In this document: positions 22,092 to 34,171 of the stretch, piece after piece | Layout: every line of letters starts with the position of its first letter | Position numbering within the stretch: the stretch's first letter is position 1 | Assembly (NCBI GenBank): GCA_033060915.1 | Contig: CM065390.1 | Span: forward strand, 23,945,001-24,009,000 | DNA length: 64,000 bases | Reading direction: 5' to 3' | Origin: Euryodendron excelsum | Taxonomy: Eukaryota; Streptophyta; Magnoliopsida; Ericales; Pentaphylacaceae | The notes under the pieces: generated by a model | What the model was told of the DNA's origin: nothing | Database searches by the model: none | Seen by the model: only the letters and a program-made list of their open reading frames with translations | Program-made: the position numbers and the translations under genes

Positions 22092-25000
22092 TATCACGCC
22101 TTGATTTTTTGTACTCGAGAAAATAAGTGAGAAAAACACAGTACTCTCTCGTTAGAACTCGTCCTCCTAGAAGGACGAGTGCGACTAGATTTGAATTCGA
22201 AATTGATTTGAATAAAGGCTTTTAGAAAAAAATTTAGAGTCGCCACCTAACTTTGTTAAGGTGAGTTAGGTCACCTAAAACTAAGTGCAATCCGAAGATT
22301 AGACTTAGGGTTTTTGAAAAGGTTTTGAAAAACTTCTTCAAGAGGGGGTTTTTTTGGAGGAAACAAGTTGTTTAGCAACCTTTTAAAAGATTTAAGACCT
22401 TTTTGAAAATAACTCCGTTTTGCTCTTTGAAAACAGTGATTCTAGGTTCAGAGGTTGGTTACATATAGGAAAGATGTACAAGGTCATCACCCTATCCCGC
22501 CCTCGTGGTACCTATATGTCTTATCATCTTAGGTTCACTCATTTAGAATATTCGATTATTCACTGTCCAATTATATCCACTTTAAAAAAGAATTTTGAAA
22601 AGAGGTTTGAGCCATCACTTTAGGGATAGTATGATGTATGATATGCAAGTGCATGAAAAAGAATTTCAAGAGAGATTGATTTTGAAAAAGGAAATTGGAA
22701 TTTGAAAAAAAAGGTTTTGGAAATTAGAAACTTGAAAAAGGTGGTAACCGCACCCGTGAGGGTTGCCTACTTATCCCTTTGTTTGGAATCAGGTCAGTCG
22801 TAGTTCGAACACGGGGTGCGATTGAAAATAGACACTTTGGAGTATTGTTTAATTTGAAAAGACGGTTTGGGGCCATTGGAAAAGTTTAACTTGAAAAGGA
22901 TTTGATTTGAACTTTGATTGGAAGATTGAAAATTGAACTTTGATTTGAAATTGACCTTGATTTGGAAATATTGAGTTAAGCTTTGAAATTATCTTGACTT
23001 GAATTGAAGTTTGAAAACCATGTTAGTTTAGAAAAGAGTTGAAACTTCCTAACTTAGAGTTAGGATTGAAGTAGGGTTTTGCCTCTTAGGCTTTATGCAA
23101 CCTAGGATTGAAAGCTTTGATTTTAGAAAAGTTCCAAATTAGGAAAGTTTTGAATTATGAAAGCTTCATTTTAGGAAAGTTCCCATATTAGGGAAGGATT
23201 GAGTTTGGAAATACTTGGATTTAGAACATTTTGAATTTAGAAAGATTTGAACTTAAAAAGATTTGAAATTTGGAAAGGTTTGGAAGTTTGAAATTAAGAA
23301 AAATTTGAAAGTTTGAAATTAGAAAAGATTGAAATTAGGAAAGATTTAAAATTAGGAAAGATTGAAATTAGGAAAGATTTGATTTCAATTTCCTAAAGTT
23401 GAAGATTGGATCTTATTTCCAAAAATAGATGATTTGATTTTGTTTTCAAAATTGGAGGATTTGATTTGACATGGAATTGAAAAGGTTGAGTTTTGAAAAT
23501 CTTGAATTTGAAAATCTATGATTTGAGGCAAATAAAAAGTCATAATTTTAAAAAAGGAATTAGGGTATCCTAATCATGGATTCTAGGGTTTTCACTTGGA
23601 CTCTCAAGATAAGGAATTTTTGGAAAATAGATCCTTGAAAAGAGTTTTTAGGAAGTGGATTTGCAAAAACTATTTTAGAAAAGTTTGAAAGTAGACTTTG
23701 GCAAGTCTCTTGAATATTTCACTTTTCTAAAACGATTCTAAACATGAAAAGATTAGAACCATTCTAGGGTTGTGCTTTTGAAAATAACTAGAGTTTGAAA
23801 TATAGACCATAATGATCACCTTGAATGTAACACTTTCCTAAAACAGCCCTAACCATGGAGTGGTTAGGATCATTTTAGGATTTGTGATTTATTGAAAAAT
23901 AATATAGGGTTTGAACCCAAAATTTGGACATTGATGGTCACATTGAATATAACACTTTCTTAAAACAACCCTAACCATGGAATGGCTAGAATCATCTTAG
24001 GATTGTGGTTTTGAAAACAAGTTTGAAAGAAGAAAATTTTGAATGCAAGTTTTGAAAGAAAACTTTGATGTAAGTTTGAAAATAATTTTGAATGTAATTT
24101 TGAATGCAATGTATGAATATGATAACCATAATGCAATAGGGTCGTAAACATACAAAATTAGGCTTCACCACATAATCAAGGGGGTGAACCCACACCGTCT
24201 TAGGTCTAACTTGAAGAAAGCCTCTAGCACGATGACCTTCAACAAGTATTCCTAGGCATAAACCGGAAAGTCCCTTACTTCAAGCATATAAGAAGAGAAG
24301 GTAAAAGATGGGGATTAAAATAGAAGAGAACTCAAATAGGTTAGGAAAGAGAAGAGAGAGCGGGGATTGCATAAACGAAATTGAAAGCCTGCCTTGTCTT
24401 CTCTTTGCATTGATTGTTTTGTTTACTTTGTTTTCCTTAAACCTTGAGAGCTTTGAATTTGCAGTACTTTGATCTTTAATGGATGCTTAGAGGCTAGGGT
24501 TGAAGGGTATAGAGGCTACGGTTTGAGGGGGCTTGAGAGAATTAGGGTTTTGAGGGAACTCGAGCTCTGTTTTTAGTGAGGCAAAGTTTTTGGAGTGATT
24601 TTTCAAACCCTTTTTACGTAGAGGGAAGGTCTGTATTTATAGGCAAATAAAACATGAATTGGTGACTGTTGCAGTGGCGCCAACCATTTTTTGACTTGGC
24701 GCCAGTCCTTTTGGAAAACTTTTAAGGCGGCAAGAAATAGATCTTTGACCCTTGGGACACAAGGCAAAATATTTGAACATCTATCCTAGTGACTACCATG
24801 CAATTTTTAGCCTAGCTTCACTAGAAGTGACTCCGAAAAGTCCAAGAATGATCTGAAAGGTCGGGGATGGATAAGAACCTTTGAAAGAGTGTCCCGGGGG
24901 TAACTAGCTTGAGAAATAATGTCGGAATAATTGAAAAGGTTGACCGGCTCACCAAGGGCAAAATGGTCATTTTGTACCAAGTTAACCGGAATGGACCCAG

Positions 25001-25279
25001 AGTGGCCTGTGAGAAGACTAGGAGGTTGGAAACACTATGGAAAGTGTTCTAAGGGATTTTCGATTTGATACCCATAGCCGGTGTGGTTAGAAAAAACAAC
25101 CGGCACATTAAGGGCAAAATAGTGATTTTGTTTCTACTGGGCACGATAGGCCCAGGAAGTGACCGGTGGACTAGATTAGAGTTTGGAGGGCGGTTTTGAG
25201 TCTAAATGTGCCTGTGATGTTTGAAAGTGAGCTTGGTCGGGCCAGAAATCGACGAGCAGGCTAAAATAGTGTGCTTACA
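22092..25279 (-). mobile_element. Nested solo LTR B
   Basis: Its ends are TGTAAGCACAC on the minus strand (25279) and ..AAGGCGTGATA at 22092, where GACA has decayed to GATA. The flanks are ATGGC (22087-22091) and ATAGC (25280-25284), a 4/5 match with one G/A change, as expected for a 5-bp target duplication. TATA box at 24634-24641. Its U3 is short (about 0.64 kb) and holds only two of the 156-bp units (GGG at 24956 and 25112), so copies differ in array length. Its length of 3188 bp makes it the shortest of the solo copies. Confidence 0.75.
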
Positions 25280-25557
25280 ATAGCATAAGCTTAAATAGAA
25301 GTTTACCTTTCGCCTTTAGACTTCTTCAAACCACCATGGTTGAAGGGGCTTAAGCTTGAAGAAGCTTGGAAAGGCTTGAAGCTTGTGAGACTTGAGATTT
25401 TTGGAATTTTAGAGGTTCTAGAGCTATTTTTGCAAAGTTTCCTCACTATTTTCATCTTTAAAATACACAGGAACTGGCTTGGTATTTATAAGCAATCTGC
25501 CTCAGGACTGGTGCATGTAGCATATGCGCTTGGGCCCAGCCTCTCACACGATGCCAC

Positions 25558-28500
25558 TGTCGCACCCTAATTTTTCGCACTCAAGAAAAACACGGTATTC
25601 CTTTGTTAGAACTCATCCTCCTAGAAGGACGAGTGCAACTAGGTTTGAACTTGAAATTGATTTGATTAAAGGCTTTTAAAAAAAGTTTCGAGTTGCCACT
25701 TAATTTGATTAAGGTGAGTTAGGTCACCTAAAACTAAATGCAATCCGAAGATTAAACTTAGGATTTTTTGAAAATGTTTTGGAAACTTCCTCAAGAGAGG
25801 GTTTTTTGAAAAACAGATTGTTTGGCAACCTTTGGAAAGATTTAAGCCTTTTTTTAAAATAACTCCGTTTTGGTCTTTAAAAACAGTGATTCTAAGTTCA
25901 AAGGTTGGTTACGTATAGGGAAGATATCATAAGATCATCATGCTATCCCACCCTTGCAACACCTACATGTCTATTCACCATATGTCACTCATTTAGAATC
26001 TTTGATTAACAAATGTCCAATTGTATCCACTTTGAAAAGAATTTAGAAAAAAGGTTTAACATGATGCATGACATGCAGGTGCAAGAAAAAGATTTGATTT
26101 TAAAAATAGATTTGAAAAGAAAGATTTGATTTTTAAAATAGATTTGAAAAGAAGATTTGAAGCTTGGAAAAGGTAATAGAAATTAGAAACTTGAAAAGGG
26201 TTGTGGAATTAGAAGTTTGAAAAAGGTTGTGAAAATTGGAGATTTGAAAAAGATTGTGAAACTAGAAATTTGAAAAAGGTTGTGACCGCACCTATAAAGG
26301 TTGCCTATGTATCCCTTTGTTGGGAATCAGGTCAGTCGTAGTTCGGACACGAGTCTGATTGAAAATAGACACTTTAAGATTTTTGAAAAGTTTAACTTAA
26401 AGAGGTTTGATTTGAAAAGAGTTTGATTTAAACAAAAGATTTGAAATTGAACTTTGACTTGGAAAGATTGAACTTTGAAAGAGGACTTGGACTTGATTTG
26501 GAAAGATTGAGTTGAACTTTGAAAACACCATGATTTAGATTAAAGTTTGAAAACTATCTTGATTTAGAAAAGAATTGAAACTTCCTAACTTTAGGGTTAG
26601 GGTTGAACTAGGGTTTAGGTATCCTAGAACTTAGGTAACCTAGGTTTGAAACATAGACTTGAAGTAGGAATGTTTGATTTGATCTTGAAAAGTTGGATTA
26701 AGGAAAGCTTGATTTTAGAAAACTTAGAGTTAAGAAAGATGATATTTAAGAAAGATTTAAAAATGATTTGATTTGATTTAGAAACACTTGACTTGGAATG
26801 ATTTGGAAAATATTTGACTTGAATATTTAATTTGAATGAATTTAGAAAGTTAGGATTTAGGAAAGATTGGATTTTGGAAAGTTTTGAATCAAGACAATTT
26901 CAAAATAAGAAAGTTCCATTTTAGGATAGTGCCGAATTAACAAAGTTTCATTTTAGGAAAGTTTTCAAATTAGGAAAGAGTTGATTTTGGAAAATTTTGA
27001 ATTTAGAAATATTTGAATTTAGGAAAGTTTTCAATTTAGAAAGTTTTGAACTTGGAAAGATTTAAAAGTTTGAATTTTAAGAAAGATTTGAAAGCTTAAA
27101 TTTATGAAGGATTTGAAAGATTGGATAAGTTTGAGTTTAGAAAGTTGAGATTTAGAATGGTTTGAAATTAGGAAAGGTTGAAAGGTTTGGATTAGGAAGG
27201 TTTGAAAAGTTTAGATTAGAAAAGACTTGAATTAGAAAATATTAGAATTGGGAAAGATTTTATTCTTATTTTCTAAAGTAGAAGATTGGATTTTATTTTC
27301 AAAAAATAGATGATTTTATTTTATTTCCAAAATTAGAGGGTTGGATTTGGTTTTCAAAATTGGAAGATTAGATCTAGTTTTCTAAATTGGAATATTTGAT
27401 TTAGTTTCCTAAATTGAAAGATTTGATTTGACATGGAAATGGAAATGTTGAGTTTTGAAAATCTATGATTTGGTGTTGAAAAAGAGATTTTGAAAACCTA
27501 AGATTTGATATAGAAAATAGTTTTTAGAAACTTATGATTTGAGGCAAAATGAAAGTCGTGATTTTAGGAAAGGAAACTAGGATTTCCTAAACATAGACTC
27601 TAGGGCTTGACTTGGACTCCACGACAATGAGTTTTTGAAAAAGAAATCTTTGAAAAGACTTTTTAGAAAATAGTTTTTGAAGAGAGTTTTTAGAAAGAAA
27701 TTTTGAAAAGAATTTTTAGGAAAGAGTTTTGAAAGGAGTTTTTAAGAAAGAGATTTGTAGAACAACTTGGAAAGAGGTTTGAATATGGACTTTTATAAAT
27801 ATCTCACTTTCTTAAAACGATTCTAACCATAACAAAATTAGAACCATTCTAGGGTTGTGATTTTAAAGACAACAAAGATTTGAAATGTGGACCATAATGA
27901 TCCCATTAAATATCACACTTTTTTAAAGCAACCCTAACCATGGAATGGCTATAATCATCTTAAGATTGTGGTTTTGATAAAAACAATTTTAGGGTTTACA
28001 TCCAAAATATGGACCTTCATGGTCACAATGAATCTAATACTTTCCTAAAACAACCCTAACCATGAAATGGCTATAATCACTTTAGGATTGTGATTTTGAA
28101 AAAAAATTTGAAAAAGAAGATTTTGAATGCAAGTTTTGAAAAAGAGTTTTAATGCAAGTTTGAAAACAACTTTGAAAACAAATTTGAGTGGATGAATGAA
28201 TATGATCTGTACAATGTAAAAAGGGTCGTGAACATATAAGACTAGACTTCACCACATAGTCAAGGGGACCGAACCCACATCATCAAAGGTTAAACTAGAA
28301 TAAAGCCCTTAGCACAGTGACCTTCAACAGTCCTTCAAAGGCATAAATCAGGGCATCTCTTGTTTGAAGCATGCAAGAAATGGAGGTAGAAGATGGGGAT
28401 TAAAATAGAAGAAAACCTAAATGGATTAGGAGAGAAAAGAGAGAGGGGGGATTACATAAAAATAAAGAGAAAACCAACCTCATATTCTTCTTGCTTTAAT

Positions 28501-30317
28501 TGCTTGATTTGCTTTGCTTCACTTGACTTTGAGAATCTTGAAGTTACAGCATCTTGAGTCTTCAATAGATGCTTTGGAGGCTTATGTTTGAGTATAGAAG
28601 GTGTATAAAGGCTAGGGTTTCAATGTATGGAGGCTAGGGCTTAAAGAGGCTTGAGAGGGCTAGGGTTTTGAGAGATTTTGTGCTCTAATTTTAGAGAGAC
28701 AAAGTTTCTAGATTGTGTTTGCAGACCTCTTTTACGCAGGGAGAGGGCCTGTATTTATAGGAAAATAAAACCACCTTAACGCTTGTTGTAGTGGCGCTAG
28801 GGTAAAATTTTTACAGTGGCGCCAGCCACTTAGAAAAGTTTTTAGGGTGGCAAGAAACATATCTTTTGACCTTGGTACGCAAGGCAAAAGATTTGAGCGT
28901 ATGTCCTAGTGACTGCCATGCAATTTTTAGCTTACCTCCACTAGGAGTGACTCCGAAAAGTCCAAAAATAATCCGGAAGGTTTCGAGTAACCAGACTCGG
29001 CCGGGAATGGACTTGAACCCTCGGGAGAGTGTCCCAAAGATAACTGGCTTAAGAAATAATGCTAGAATAATTAAAAAGGTTGACCGGCCTGCCAAGGGCA
29101 AAACGGTCAATTAAACCAAAAAAATTCCAAAATGGACTCAAAGTGGCCCGTGAGAAGGCTTGAAGGTTAGAAATACTATTAATAGTGTTCCAAGGGATTA
29201 CTGGTTTTATACCCGGAGCCGTTGTGGTTGGAAAAGGCGATCGGCCCATTAGGAACAAAACAGTCATTTTTCACTGGTCTTATTGGCATAGGCTCAGAAT
29301 GATCCGAAAAGGTGTTGGAAGGTTGAAAATTCTATTAGAAGCATCCTCGGAAGGTTACCAGTTTGATACTTAGAGCTAGTGTGGTTCTCGGAGGCGATCG
29401 GATGCTTAGGGGTAAAATGGTTATTTTGACCGAATAGTCTCGAAATGGATTCGGAACCGATTAGAAGGCACTCGAACATGTCAGGTTGTCTTTAGGATAA
29501 TCATAGAAAGGTGAACTTACAACTCTAAGAACTTAGGTACTTTTTCGAGAAGCATGCCGAAAAGGGCCCAAGGGGTAGTTTGGTCATTTTTCACCGGAGT
29601 GGGCTTGCTTACACTGGTATTGACCCGGGTTTGGAGTTTTTCTGTCACTTTGATGGTGTGTGATGAGTTGGTTTCAAAAGGTATCTCTTCCTTTGGTAAA
29701 TGTGTCGCAGCCAAGAGCTGAGGTCGGTCCCATGACATAAAGGTTTTATTGGTAATTCCCAAGTCAACCTGTTTACGAGTATATCCACCACTCTGACGGG
29801 GTGCCTTCATTCCAAAGACTGCCTAATGCTAGATGGACTTATCGTCTGATGGATTAACTTTTTCGAAAACGTGTTGGATAACGGGCATTCTACATTAACA
29901 GGCTAGTAGGCGCCAGAAGTGAACCGTTCTACCATCTCAGGGACTTAGGTTCCGTCCGAGTCGACGAGTTTGAAGGGACTTATTGTTTTGAAAATTTTTC
30001 TCAGTAAATGTGCCGGATTGGATCGACTTATTGTTTAAGGGATCAGCTTTCTCAAAAGACGTGCCAGATTGAGTTTGATTGATCTGGGTTGGAATTGAAA
30101 CTGAAATTGAGGTTGAAATTAGGACTTACCGTCTTTAGGAAGACATGTCAACTGGAAATGGACCAAGTAATGCCCTAAAGGCATTTTGGTCATCTTGTCT
30201 CTATTGGCTGGATTGAGTCTGGAAAACTAGTTTGGACTTGAATATATCTGTGTCGGTTTGAATGTGAGTCCAGTCCAATCGGACATCGTCGAATGGGCAA
30301 AAACGGGGTGCTTACAA
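25558..30317 (-). mobile_element. Nested solo LTR C
   Basis: The 4760-bp LTR runs from TGTAAGCACCCC at 30317 (minus strand) to ..TAGGGTGCGACA at 25558. The flanks are GCCAC (25553-25557) and ACCAT (30318-30322): the two differences are G/A and C/T transitions, so a decayed target duplication is plausible but not proven. It contains the C-poor (G-poor in sense) tract at about 26050-27800, the leader with telo-box-like motifs (about 28600-28680), TATA 28752-28759, and U3 units whose shared core recurs at 29099, 29256 and 29413. It sits inside the outer LTR just upstream of that LTR's TATA box. Confidence 0.72.
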
Positions 30318-32094
30318 CCATATGGCATCCTTGTACTACCCTAGCTTAGGCTACAAGGTAAGTTTTGTCAAATCTAATCAAGATTTGGGCACATGTAGCA
30401 CAAGCTCCATTGCAAAGAACTTTTATATCGACTTTACCTTGATATTCGTGTCATCTGGGGAAATGGGTCATGTTCATGATGTCCCCCTACATTTCCCTTG
30501 AATTTAGTGCCCTCGGAGAGCCTTGGATGATTTTGAATGATGGAGATATTATTTCGAGAAGAGTGCTTAAAAATAAGCTTTGGGGAGCGTCTGTGAGATG
30601 CTCTATCAGTTTCCTAAAGTAGCCATTTTTGCACCATACAATTGTGACTTTCGAGAAGCAATATTCTCAATCAAACCGTACTGATGAAAAGTCCTCTGGA
30701 AAGGTTTTAAGGAATTCTCTTATTTACACATTTTTCAAGTCATTTGATGGTGCATTTTAATTAGGGAATCAAAATGTAACACATGACACGGGAGATGTAC
30801 GTTTATTTTTCCCAAGTGTTGAAAAAGTACCCTCCTTTAAGCATTTCAATCATGACCTCCGGGAGATGTTATTGATCATCGAACCATATCGATGGAAATC
30901 CTATCACGCAAGCTTCTTGGAATTCTCTAATTTGTGTATTTTGACCATCGTTTGACGGTGCGTTTTAGCTAGGGAAGTAAAGAAAAAGTCAACTTTGGCA
31001 GAGCGTCTATGACACGCTCCATGAAGCCTTTATTGACTTAAAGCGTGTTTTGAGTCAAGAGACTCACTTCTGATTGGACAGAGATGTCCTTTGGAGTATC
31101 CCGATGGATGCCAGTTTGATTCCTGGGATCGTTGCAGCCAAAAAGGGTGCTCAAGTCACTAGGAGCAAAACGGTCATTTTAACTGAAGTTTGCCGGAATG
31201 AGGTCAGAATGGACTTTATTTGCACATAACAGTGTGTTTGACTACCTAAAGGTAGTTTAGTGGGGTCTTACTGCTTCGGGGAACTTGTGCTTCTCAATGA
31301 GCGTGCCAAGGTGCCTAGGGAAAAAAATAGTCATTTTGACCAAAATGAGATCAGGATTGGTTTGAATGGCATATTGAACATGCTAGACTATCTAGGGACA
31401 GTCTTAAAAGGTGTAGACTTACCGTCTTGAGGATTTAGTACTTTGTCGAAAGACGTGTTGATCTACCTAGGAATAGAATGGTTATTTTTCATCGTGTCAG
31501 ACTAGCAGGCATCGATGTTGACCTGGGTTTACGAGTGTTTCCATCACTCCAATGGTTATAACGAGTAAGTTTTCGAAGGTCTCCCTTTTCTTTGAAAAAT
31601 GTTCCAAGATTGAGGGGCGCTTTCAGTCTCGTGACAGTGGGTTGTTTGGAGCATACCCGTGTCGACCTATTTGTGAGTGTTTTCTCACCACTCCGATGGT
31701 TTAATGGTTTGTGAGTGTTTTCACCACTTTGACAGTTTTGATGTTGGTTCTGGAGACTACCTGATCTTAGCAAGTTGCCTAATGCCTAGCGGCATAATAG
31801 ACATTCTACATCGGCGGGCTAGCAAGTGCCAAAAGTGAATCGTTTAAGGCTTACTAGTGTTTATGTATGGGCGATTGGTTTTGAAGACCGCGTGGTCTCG
31901 AAAAGCTGCCTAGAGTGCCTAATGGTATTTTAGTCATTTTGGCTTAAATTGGGCCTCGAATGCCCAAGAATTGACCAATTTGACTTGATTTGAGTTTTGA
32001 AAAAATCGATTTGGGCTTGACAGTGTTATAACGTTTTATTGGAGGATTGATTTGGACTGGAGATTGCTGAGCGGGCAAAAATAGAGTTCTTACA

Positions 32095-33100
32095 CTTAGT
32101 ATGGCTACTCATATTTCTACCCAAGTGCATCTTATATCTCTCCCTCCAGAGTCGAGCCTTGCCAGCCATAGGTAGCTTGTGGCACTCCTTAACTTAACTG
32201 AGCATACGTTCGCTCTGAGCACCTTCGCCCATGATAAGCTCGTGGCACTACATAGCATGACTAAGTGTATTTCCTAAGAGCGTCTCTTATAGGCTCAGGC
32301 ACCAAGGGCCCTCACCCATGGGGAGCTTGTGGCACTCCTCAGCACGGCTGAGTGTATCTCCGCCTAAGCATACTTTCTATGGCTCCACAATCAACACCTT
32401 CTAGCTCTGCCATAGAACCTCTTTGCTAAGTATTTTTTTTAAGCCACTTTTTAACAAACTCAGTAACTTAGGTTGGGAGCAGGACCTAAGTCACACTGGC
32501 ACAGAACTATCAGGAGACTTGTGGATTAGAGGTTAGAGTTGAGGGTTCATAAAAGTACTCTTGTTCCCCCCCCCCCCCCTCCAAGGCTTAACCAATCTTA
32601 CGCATAGAGAGAGAGAGATCTCCAACAAGAATATGTTGCCAAAGGCATTTAATACATGTCAACTCCATATTTTATACACGTTAACTCTCCAATACGTAGC
32701 CCAAATCCTACCTATACCTACTGAGGGAGGATTGCAGCTACAGTGTTGACTGCCCATTTATTGCCTTAGGAGTATGTGCCATGATATGACTTGACATTCA
32801 CAAGTTGGCACTCCTTCCCAAGCTCCCACACCTATATAAAGAGAGGCCATCCCTTTCTCCATTATATACCATATTTCATATACAAGTAGTAAATCGAATG
32901 TCTACTTTTTGGACTAAAGTTCTCTCTCTTTACTACCACTCTCTCCCTCTCTTTTTTTCCTATAACTACCTCAACTCTTTGTCCTCAAGCTCCGGCAGTC
33001 CTTCACCATGTCAGCGCCTATCATTAACTTCCCTTATACCCCCAGTCGCTCTCAGTCTGAGACACTCCCTCTATCTCTCCACATAGTGTCTAGTCCAAAA
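32095..33100 (+). mobile_element. Right part of the split LTR-like repeat, with TATA box
   Basis: It continues the repeat begun at 19640-19980. It has short internal repeats (variants of 'agcttgtggcactcc..ctgagtgtatctcc' at about 32170, 32235 and 32325), a C run at about 32567-32580, and a promoter-like block 'cctatataaagagagg' (TATA 32833-32840) followed by a CT-rich leader. This looks like U3-R-U5 of an LTR retrotransposon, but the termini were not located. The reading frames here are not convincing. Confidence 0.4.
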
Positions 33101-33524
33101 GAAAAACTTAATTCACTCAAATACTTAGATTTTTTGACATTTTTCTTCAATTCACTTATTTTTCATGAGTCGAGTTGATTTAGTCACCTTGAATGGAGTA
33201 AAAAATTAGTTTATGAGGACCAGTTTGGTGATTTCATTTTTTGAATTCTCAAAAATGAAGATAATGAAAAATATGGAAGCACATTGGTTCAAACCCCGAT
33301 TACATTTTAAAGGGTTGCCTGGGGTTTGGTTTTCTTTAAAAAAAAAAAAAACAAGAAGAAGAAGAAAGCACATTGGTTCAGAACCATTTCTATTTCTTTT
33401 TCAATCCAAACTCTTTAAAACTCTCAAACAAATTTAAATTATTTTTCAAAGGATAGTATATTATATATAAAAAAATTTGAAATTATTTTATGAACCATGA
33501 TTTTACGTCTTTTTAATAATTTAG
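33101..33524. other. Intergenic A/T-rich DNA
   Basis: Nothing identifiable is present apart from a short direct repeat: 'agcacattggttca' at about 33277-33290 recurs at about 33367-33380. There is no gene or transposon end. Confidence 0.4.
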
Positions 33525-33714
33525 TTTTAGTTAATTATAAAAATACCCTCTGAACTATGACTCAGTATCAATCAACCCCCTAAACTATGAAACATAATAT
33601 ATTGACCCCTTAAATTATCAGCTTGTATCAATCAACACCTTTTATTGACAATCCACTTGGAAAGTGAATAAAAAATTATCATATGACTTTCATGTGTTCA
33701 CAAAAATATAATTT

Positions 33715-34171
33715 GAGGTTAATTATAAACACACCCCTTAAATTATGACTTAGAATCACTGAGACCCCCTAAATTTCAAAAGGTAACAAATTGATCCTAT
33801 AAACTATCAATTGGTATCAATCAACCCCTTCTATTAACAATCTGTTAGCAATTTATTATGAGAGTAGATGAAAAATTATCATGTAACTTACATATGTTTA
33901 CAAAAGTTTATTTTGTACCTAAAGTATATAATCTTTTTTGTAATAATTGTCTAATGCTTGAAATAACAAGAGAAGATCAATTTAGGTATAAAACTATACT
34001 TTTGTGAACATAACAAGTAAAATAACAATTTTTTATTTATTTTTCTAACGGATTACTTACAGAAGGGGTTGATTGATACAAATTGACAGGGGTTAATTTG
34101 TTACGTTTTAGAGTTTATAGGGTCTTAATGATACTGAGTCATAATCCAGGTGGTGTATTTGTAATTAACCG
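33715..34171. mobile_element. Inner foldback MITE with 8-bp target duplication
   Basis: The ends are GGTTAATTATAAA.. and ..TTTGTAATTAACC, and the two halves are reverse complements over most of their length (about 200 bp each). TATAATTT flanks both sides exactly (33707-33714 and 34172-34179). The 8-bp duplication fits hAT-type insertion, while long foldback arms are also common in Mutator-type elements, so the superfamily stays open. Its sequence matches the outer foldback, meaning one family member inserted into the centre of another. Confidence 0.7.

Larger units (their letters stand above)
19981..32094 (-). mobile_element. Outer solo LTR carrying two nested solo LTRs
   Basis: On the minus strand it begins TGTAAGAACTC (ends at 32094) and finishes GGGGCGCGACA (starts at 19981). 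The flanking 5-mers are CTCAG (19976-19980) and CTTAG (32095-32099), one C/T change apart. Removing the two nested insertions (22092-25279 and 25558-30317) leaves about 4.16 kb: 19981-22091, 25280-25557 and 30318-32094. Those three pieces hold, in order, the conserved 3' end and G-poor tract, the leader plus TATA box (25483-25490), and the U3. There is no internal coding domain or second LTR, hence a solo LTR produced by LTR-LTR recombination. Confidence 0.75.
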
